Virus record (IMG/VR): IMGVR_UViG_3300044591_000287
Span: 1-42,438 of that record
Origin: a virus
DNA length: 42,438 nucleotides
Strand: one strand, 5' to 3'
This document shows positions 38,695 through 42,438 of the stretch, piece after piece. The position numbers and the translations under genes are program-made. The notes under the pieces are model-generated. The model was given only the letters and a program-made list of their open reading frames with translations. It searched no databases and was not told where the DNA came from. The first letter of the stretch is position 1. Each line of letters opens with the position of its first letter.

Positions 38695-39077
38695 GCACTT
38701 ATGTATGGATTACGGATCGAGACCCTGAAGAGTTTGATTTTGACATCCACGGGCATGTACACATTCAAGATCTTCCAGGCGATGGTGCAGTGCGCGTTCA
38801 TGAATCCAATTACAAGCCAGGGACTCCATGGCGCCATACACAACGAAAAAGACGCAAACGCAAAGTAGAAGATACGCATCCGCAGCATGTTCTTTTTACA
38901 AGCACTGACCAATGGTGCTCAACTTGCCGATTTTTTGATTCTCTTATGGCCACTCGCCAAGGCATTTGCAGGCGTTACGCGCCAAAACCCACAACGGGCG
39001 ACAAGGAACATTCCTCAGCATTTTGGCCTGAAGTTGTTGGTTGGTCTTGGTGCGGCGAATGGGAGGCAAAGGCGTGA
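38691..39077 (+). CDS. Hypothetical protein with four conserved Cys
   Basis: A 128-aa protein. The N-terminus is acidic (VWITDRDPEEFDFDIHGHVH), and a basic linker (RKRRKRK) follows. The C-terminal part W-C-S-T-C-R-F-F ... G-I-C-R-R-Y ... SWCGEWEAK holds four Cys that could bind zinc or an iron-sulfur cluster, a pattern I recall in small phage proteins. It is A+T-richer than its neighbours. Its start overlaps the upstream stop as ATGA. Confidence 0.7.
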   Translation: MSTYVWITDRDPEEFDFDIHGHVHIQDLPGDGAVRVHESNYKPGTPWRHTQRKRRKRKVEDTHPQHVLFTSTDQWCSTCRFFDSLMATRQGICRRYAPKPTTGDKEHSSAFWPEVVGWSWCGEWEAKA

Positions 39078-39859
39078 TCAGCAACTTTGACTACCACTCC
39101 GATCCAGCCGTCAGCGCCAGCCACCTGAAGGCGGTAATGCAATCGCCTTACCACTACTGGAGCCGGTACGTTGACCCCAGCCGCAGCCCGGTTGAGCCGA
39201 CTGCTGCGATGAAGCTCGGCAGCTTGGCCCATTGCGCCATCCTTGAACCAGACGAGCTGCTGAACCGCTACGGCATCTGCGCACCGCGCAACACCAAAGC
39301 CGGCAAGGAGCAGGCTGCGGCTATGGAAGCCGAAGGCATCGAGGTGGTCACCAGTAGCGACATGGCACTGGCCATGGGCATGAGCGCTGCAGTGCAGGCG
39401 CACCCTGCAGCAGCAGCACTGCTGAAGCAAGGCAAGGCCGAGCAGTCCTTCTGGTGGGATGACCTGCCCACCGGGATGCGATGCAAGTGCCGTCCTGACT
39501 GGTACTACGGCAGCACTGTGGTGGACATCAAGACCACCACCGACGCCAGCCCGCAGGCATTTGCCCGCAGCGTGGCCACGTTCGGTTACCACGTCCAGGC
39601 TGCGCACTACCTCGCTGGCCTGCATGGTGCCGAGCGGTTCGTGTTCGTCGCAGTCGAGAAGACTTACCCGCACGCCGTTGCGGTGTATGAGCTGGACAGC
39701 GAAGCCCTTGCATTAGGGCGGACCATGCGGGACAATGGCATGGACGTGATCGCCGGATGCCATGCCGCCAATGTGTGGCCGGGCTACGGCGACACGTTCA
39801 TCCAGACCATCAGCCTGCCTCGGTGGGCGACAAATCCCATTCAAACTGAGATCTTCTGA
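39074..39859 (+). CDS. PD-(D/E)XK exonuclease, RecE/DUF3799-like, GTG start
   Basis: A 261-aa nuclease. KLGSLAHCAILEPDE is the leading motif. C-R-P-D-W, then STVVDIKTTTDASPQAFARS, carry the Asp, Asp and Lys of the active site, and YHVQAAHYLAG is the Q-x-x-x-Y motif. The GTG at 39074 has a GGGAGG ribosome site at 39061-39066 and overlaps the upstream TGA. An ATG at 39041 would lengthen the overlap. This enzyme resects double-strand ends and pairs with the RecT protein two genes later. Confidence 0.9.
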   Translation: MISNFDYHSDPAVSASHLKAVMQSPYHYWSRYVDPSRSPVEPTAAMKLGSLAHCAILEPDELLNRYGICAPRNTKAGKEQAAAMEAEGIEVVTSSDMALAMGMSAAVQAHPAAAALLKQGKAEQSFWWDDLPTGMRCKCRPDWYYGSTVVDIKTTTDASPQAFARSVATFGYHVQAAHYLAGLHGAERFVFVAVEKTYPHAVAVYELDSEALALGRTMRDNGMDVIAGCHAANVWPGYGDTFIQTISLPRWATNPIQTEIF

Positions 39860-40107
39860 TGACCACTCAAACATGGCTACGAACCCCTGACGCAGCAACT
39901 TATCTTTGCTGCTCACAGAATCACTTGAAAAGAAACCGCGACATAAACGGTGGTCCATTAATCGGTGGCGTGCATTACTGCCTAGGCAATAGTCATAGTG
40001 CGGCCATCACATGGAATGTAAATGAAATTAGAAAATTATGGCATCAGCAAGGAATGATGCGCAAGCAAGTCGCAAATCAAATCATCAACGAACTGCAAGC
40101 ACAATGA
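39859..40107 (+). CDS. Small helix-turn-helix (excisionase-like) protein
   Basis: An 82-aa protein. [20 protein letters not shown] is a winged-helix or MerR/Xis-type start, a wing-like [16 protein letters not shown] follows, and IRKLWHQQG closes it. It separates the exonuclease from RecT with TGATG and ATGA junctions, so it is co-translated with them. Despite the fold there is no integrase in the window, so a role in excision is doubtful and transcription control is likelier. Confidence 0.7.
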   Translation: MTTQTWLRTPDAATYLCCSQNHLKRNRDINGGPLIGGVHYCLGNSHSAAITWNVNEIRKLWHQQGMMRKQVANQIINELQAQ

Positions 40108-40850
40108 CCAGCGCTTCAATCACCACCTGGACGCCTGATCAGGTGCAACTGATCAGCAGCACCATTGCACCGGGCTGCACCAATGACGAGCTGCGCCTGT
40201 TTGCGTATGCCTGCCAGCGCACTGGGCTGGATCCGTTCAGCAAGCAGATCTACGCCATCAAGCGCGCAAACAAGCTGACCATCCAGGCCGGCATTGACGG
40301 CCTCCGTGCCATTGCCGAGCGCACTGGGCAACTGGATGGATCCGAGACCTACTGGTGTGGCGAGGAAGGCGACTGGCGTGATGTGTGGCTGTCATCCAAG
40401 CCACCTGCCGCGGCCAAGACGATCGTGCACCGCAAGGGCAGCAACCATGCCTTTGTTGGTGTCGCCCGGTTTGCGGACTACAACGCTGGCCAGGGACTGT
40501 GGTCCAAGATGCCTGCTGCGATGATCGCCAAGTGCTCCGAGGCACTGGCACTGCGCAAGGCGTTCCCTGCTGACATGTCCGGCGTCTACACCACCGATGA
40601 GATGGACCAGTCTGAGCCGGTCACCGTTACCACCGAGAGCGCTCCTGCATTGCCTGCGCGTAAAGACACCAGTAAGTTCTTCACTGCCGGCGCTGCTGCC
40701 ATCGCCAAGGCCAAGAGCCTGCAGGACCTTGAGGACCTGCAACCGCGCATGGCAAAGCGGCTGGAAGATGGCGATCTGACGCAAGAGCAGCATGACAAGC
40801 TGCTGCAGCAGATGCTTGAGAAGGAGGCTGATCTTGTATCTGACGACTGA
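40104..40850 (+). CDS. RecT/Bet-family single-strand annealing protein
   Basis: A 248-aa protein with the family block: [57 protein letters not shown] and [20 protein letters not shown], then [17 protein letters not shown]. It anneals complementary single strands after the exonuclease acts. A longer in-frame start at 40038 lies inside the upstream gene and adds nothing conserved, so ATG 40104 is used. The C-terminal 70 residues are helical and less conserved. Confidence 0.93.
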   Translation: MTSASITTWTPDQVQLISSTIAPGCTNDELRLFAYACQRTGLDPFSKQIYAIKRANKLTIQAGIDGLRAIAERTGQLDGSETYWCGEEGDWRDVWLSSKPPAAAKTIVHRKGSNHAFVGVARFADYNAGQGLWSKMPAAMIAKCSEALALRKAFPADMSGVYTTDEMDQSEPVTVTTESAPALPARKDTSKFFTAGAAAIAKAKSLQDLEDLQPRMAKRLEDGDLTQEQHDKLLQQMLEKEADLVSDD

Positions 40851-41037
40851 ACAGCTAGCAGCGCGTTGGGGTCTGAAGCCAAGCAGCATCAAATCCCAAC
40901 GGCTGCGGGGCCAAGGGCCGTCCTATTACACGGTCCCGCGGTTCGGCTTGCCGTTAGGCGAGTCGCGGGTCAGGTATCCCATAGCGGACGTCCTGGCCTT
41001 TGAAGAGTCCAATTCCATTACCCCTGTCAACCCATGA
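40834..41037 (+). CDS. Helix-turn-helix (AlpA-like) protein, TTG start
   Basis: A 67-aa protein. After the TTG start it reads [20 protein letters not shown], then [11 protein letters not shown] and [14 protein letters not shown], the pattern of AlpA or excisionase-type winged helix proteins. The ribosome site AAGGAGG at 40821-40827 is spaced well for the TTG at 40834, while the longer frame from 40792 has no site and a Cys-rich leader. It overlaps the RecT end by 17 bases. Confidence 0.75.
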   Translation: MYLTTEQLAARWGLKPSSIKSQRLRGQGPSYYTVPRFGLPLGESRVRYPIADVLAFEESNSITPVNP

Positions 41038-41375
41038 GCCTTTATGCTTCCGGCGTCGTTCGTATTATTAGCGAACCGCAGATCAAGTTTTTTGATTCTG
41101 GCACTTGTGTTTGCAACTTCGGTGGTGGCATCAGCGAAGGCAAAGATAAGGACGGCAATTACATCAACAACGCCATCGACGTAGAAGTCTGGGGCAAAGG
41201 CGGCCAGATGATCGCCGACAACTGCAAGAAAGGCGACAGCATCATGGTGACCGGTGCCATCCGCCGCCAAGACTGGAACGACAAGGACACCGGCACCAAG
41301 CGCAGCAAGCATGTGCTGAACGTGCAGCGGTTCGAGTACCTGCCGCGTGCCAAATCAGAAGAGGCTGCGTTCTGA
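41034..41375 (+). CDS. ssb: Single-stranded DNA-binding protein
   Basis: A 113-aa OB-fold SSB (LYASGVVRIISEPQIKFFDS, then VCNFGGGISEGK, IDVEVWGKGGQMIADNCKKG and SIMVTGAIRRQDW). It is shorter than cellular SSB and ends EEAAF instead of the usual acidic DDIPF tip, so contact with host partners may be weak. It covers single strands in replication and annealing next to RecT. The start overlaps the HTH gene stop as ATGA. Confidence 0.9.
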   Translation: MSLYASGVVRIISEPQIKFFDSGTCVCNFGGGISEGKDKDGNYINNAIDVEVWGKGGQMIADNCKKGDSIMVTGAIRRQDWNDKDTGTKRSKHVLNVQRFEYLPRAKSEEAAF

Positions 41376-41518
41376 TGACTGACATTAAGCAGGACAACGA
41401 GCGCCAAGAGCTGCTTGAGCGCTTATACCACGAGGACGGCCGGGATAATCCCGACCATCCAATGCACTCACTCTACACGGGGCTTTATGAACAGCACATC
41501 AATCAAAGCAGCCTTTGA
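41375..41518 (+). CDS. Hypothetical protein, 47 aa
   Basis: It reads MTDIKQDNERQELLERLYHE, then DGRDNPDHPMHSLYTGLYEQ. It starts on the last base of the SSB stop and overlaps the next start by 32 bases. It is acidic and helical, with a His-Pro rich middle. No function is recognised. Confidence 0.65.
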   Translation: MTDIKQDNERQELLERLYHEDGRDNPDHPMHSLYTGLYEQHINQSSL

Positions 41519-41642
41519 CGCATGGTGGCGTGACAGCTATGGGGTGCCTCCGGGCACCCATGCCGTCATGACCCACGTCGCCTTTGCTGAGCACATCCTC
41601 AAGCTGGTGGAGCTGATGGAGGAGGAGTCCGACCGTGACTGA
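41487..41642 (+). CDS. Hypothetical protein, 51 aa
   Basis: It reads MNSTSIKAAFDAWWRDSYGV, then PPGTHAVMTHVAFAEHILKL and an acidic end. It is strongly helical with a Trp-Trp pair. I start at 41487 rather than 41415, because the longer form is an alternative frame of the previous gene. No function is known. Confidence 0.65.
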   Translation: MNSTSIKAAFDAWWRDSYGVPPGTHAVMTHVAFAEHILKLVELMEEESDRD

Positions 41643-41886
41643 CCTCTCCCCCGAATACGTTTGGGAAATCAGTGGCCCATGTCGCGAGCACGACTCGTAC
41701 ATACTGCCACATGACGACGACGCTAGATGGATGTCAGCAAGAGATTTTGCGCTTGCTTGGCTTGAAGAACTCATGGATCAAATGGAAGTCGGTAGCCCTG
41801 TGTTGGGCATCGAAGTTCAACTTAGGGCTGCAACAAAATCGGACTTAGCAATTTTGCGCGGAGAATCAGATGAACTCGATGACTGA
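41635..41886 (+). CDS. Hypothetical protein, 83 aa, GTG start
   Basis: It begins with a GTG and reads M-T-D-L-S-P-E-Y-V-W-E-I-S, then DDARWMSARDFALAWLEELM and LGIEVQLRAATKSDLAILRG. A strong GGAGGAGG ribosome site lies at 41618-41627. It is acidic and mostly helical. Its last 12 codons are repeated at the window start (2-40). Confidence 0.68.
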   Translation: MTDLSPEYVWEISGPCREHDSYILPHDDDARWMSARDFALAWLEELMDQMEVGSPVLGIEVQLRAATKSDLAILRGESDELDD

Positions 41887-42115
41887 CCTCTCTCCCGCCG
41901 CGCAGGCAGTGCTAGATGCGTACAACGCAGGATTTATTCAACCAGTTGCTGTGCATCACAAACCGCGCATCGCCGCCGCCCTGCGAGCTGCTGCGGATCA
42001 GGTATTAGCCGCCCAATGGGAAGGGCGAATAGAACCCGATGCAGCGCACAGTCTCGGTATCAACTGGACTCGTGACGCGTTGCACGCCATCGCCGCCGAG
42101 CTGGAGGGCCAATGA
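41870..42115 (+). CDS. Hypothetical phage protein, 81 aa (second copy)
   Basis: The same protein as 24-269 except for W-E-G-R-I-E-P in place of W-E-G-Q-I-H-P. It continues directly from the complete upstream gene, so this copy shows the true gene order: 83-aa gene, 81-aa gene, RlpA-like gene. Confidence 0.7.
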   Translation: MNSMTDLSPAAQAVLDAYNAGFIQPVAVHHKPRIAAALRAAADQVLAAQWEGRIEPDAAHSLGINWTRDALHAIAAELEGQ

Positions 42116-42435
42116 TCCGCTTTGCATTGCTGCTGCTGCTCCAAGCGCCCGCCATGGCGCAGCCCAGCAGATCCGTCACAGCAACCGTTTACGACGGCTG
42201 GTTCCATGGCCGCGTCACCTACTGCGGACAGACGTACCAACACTGGGGCGTCAGCGCCGCGCACCCATGGCTGAGCTGCGGCACCCGTGTCCGTGTCAGC
42301 CATCAGGGCCGCACGTTGGTGGTGCCTGTTACTGATCGCTGTGACTGCGGTTCGATTGACCTTAGCGCTGGCGCAGCACACCGACTTGGTGTTCCGTTAG
42401 ATGGCATTGCAACCGTTCGCATCTCACATCAATGA
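42112..42435 (+). CDS. Secreted RlpA-like protein (second copy)
   Basis: A 107-aa protein that matches 266-589 apart from Leu4 to Phe, Thr12 to Ala and a Ser to Gly change after C-D-C. Nearly all other base changes are silent. The signal peptide and TDRC motif are kept. The gene overlaps its upstream neighbour as ATGA. Confidence 0.8.
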   Translation: MIRFALLLLLQAPAMAQPSRSVTATVYDGWFHGRVTYCGQTYQHWGVSAAHPWLSCGTRVRVSHQGRTLVVPVTDRCDCGSIDLSAGAAHRLGVPLDGIATVRISHQ

Positions 42436-42438
42436 GTG

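Larger units (their letters stand above)
41847..42438. repeat. Right copy of the divergent terminal repeat
   Basis: Same length and order as 1-592. The first 127 bases are identical, and the rest differs at 51 of 465 positions with no gap. The last seven bases (ATGAGTG) are the start of a variant DUF3310 gene, cut by the window end. Confidence 0.9.

Noticed and set aside
39859-40107. Excisionase as evidence of lysogeny
   Set aside because: The fold is only Xis-like, and no integrase, attachment site or repressor is visible, so it is more likely a transcription regulator.
41847-42438. Terminal redundancy as a true direct terminal repeat of the virion
   Set aside because: The two copies differ at about 11 percent of positions after the first 127 bases. 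Real terminal repeats are copied from each other and stay identical.

Overview
The window is almost certainly one complete phage genome, or a contig running once around it. No host chromosomal gene is visible and nearly every base is coding. The tail cassette follows the lambda order (J, I, K, L, M, tape measure, GT/G with a slippery frameshift site, tube, terminator), so this is a long, flexible-tailed siphovirus. A primary-type sigma-70 factor (1926-2822) whose region 1.2 and region 2 wording resembles group 2 sigma factors of cyanobacteria points to a picocyanobacterial host (Synechococcus/Cyanobium-like). That host call is an inference from one gene family plus the flavour of several small proteins. 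I saw no integrase and no CI-like repressor, so a lytic life style is the simpler reading. I noticed no tRNA or CRISPR array, but I could not scan for them exhaustively.

Layout. Two opposed transcription blocks diverge at about 33.1 kb and converge at about 2.85 kb if the ends are joined. The rightward block (33164 to the end, continuing at 1-2822) carries the early and metabolic genes. First comes an A+T-richer accessory cluster (33164-36184): a small protein, a PAPS-reductase-like enzyme, an ectoine-synthase-like cupin fused to a ParB domain, and two small partners. Then come an SF2 helicase, a VRR-NUC nuclease, small regulators, a PD-(D/E)XK exonuclease, a RecT annealing protein, SSB, an RlpA-like secreted protein, a DUF3310 protein, dCTP deaminase and finally the sigma factor. 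The leftward block (33094 down to 2882) starts with a ribbon-helix-helix (RHH) protein and a primase-helicase. It continues through a repeat-filled noncoding patch, a second RHH protein, a sliding clamp, terminase, portal and capsid genes, the lambda-like tail, tail fibres, lysis genes, a metallophosphoesterase and an HNH protein.

How it fits together. The phage brings primase-helicase, clamp, SSB and recombinase but no replicative polymerase, so it probably recruits the host polymerase to its own clamp. The sigma factor sits at the end of the rightward block and may switch transcription to the late leftward block. A 25-bp element matching at 22 positions lies in front of both the structural operon (27422-27446, minus) and a rightward small-gene operon (38076-38100, plus), and looks like a shared promoter.

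Ends. Bases 1-127 are repeated exactly at 41847-41973. The copies then diverge by about 11 percent (51 mismatches in 465 bases, no indels, mostly silent). The best reading is a circular or circularly permuted genome of about 41,846 bp whose last 465 bases come from a sister strain. The most novel content is the cupin-ParB/PAPS-reductase cluster and the tandem repeats at 30628-30885.
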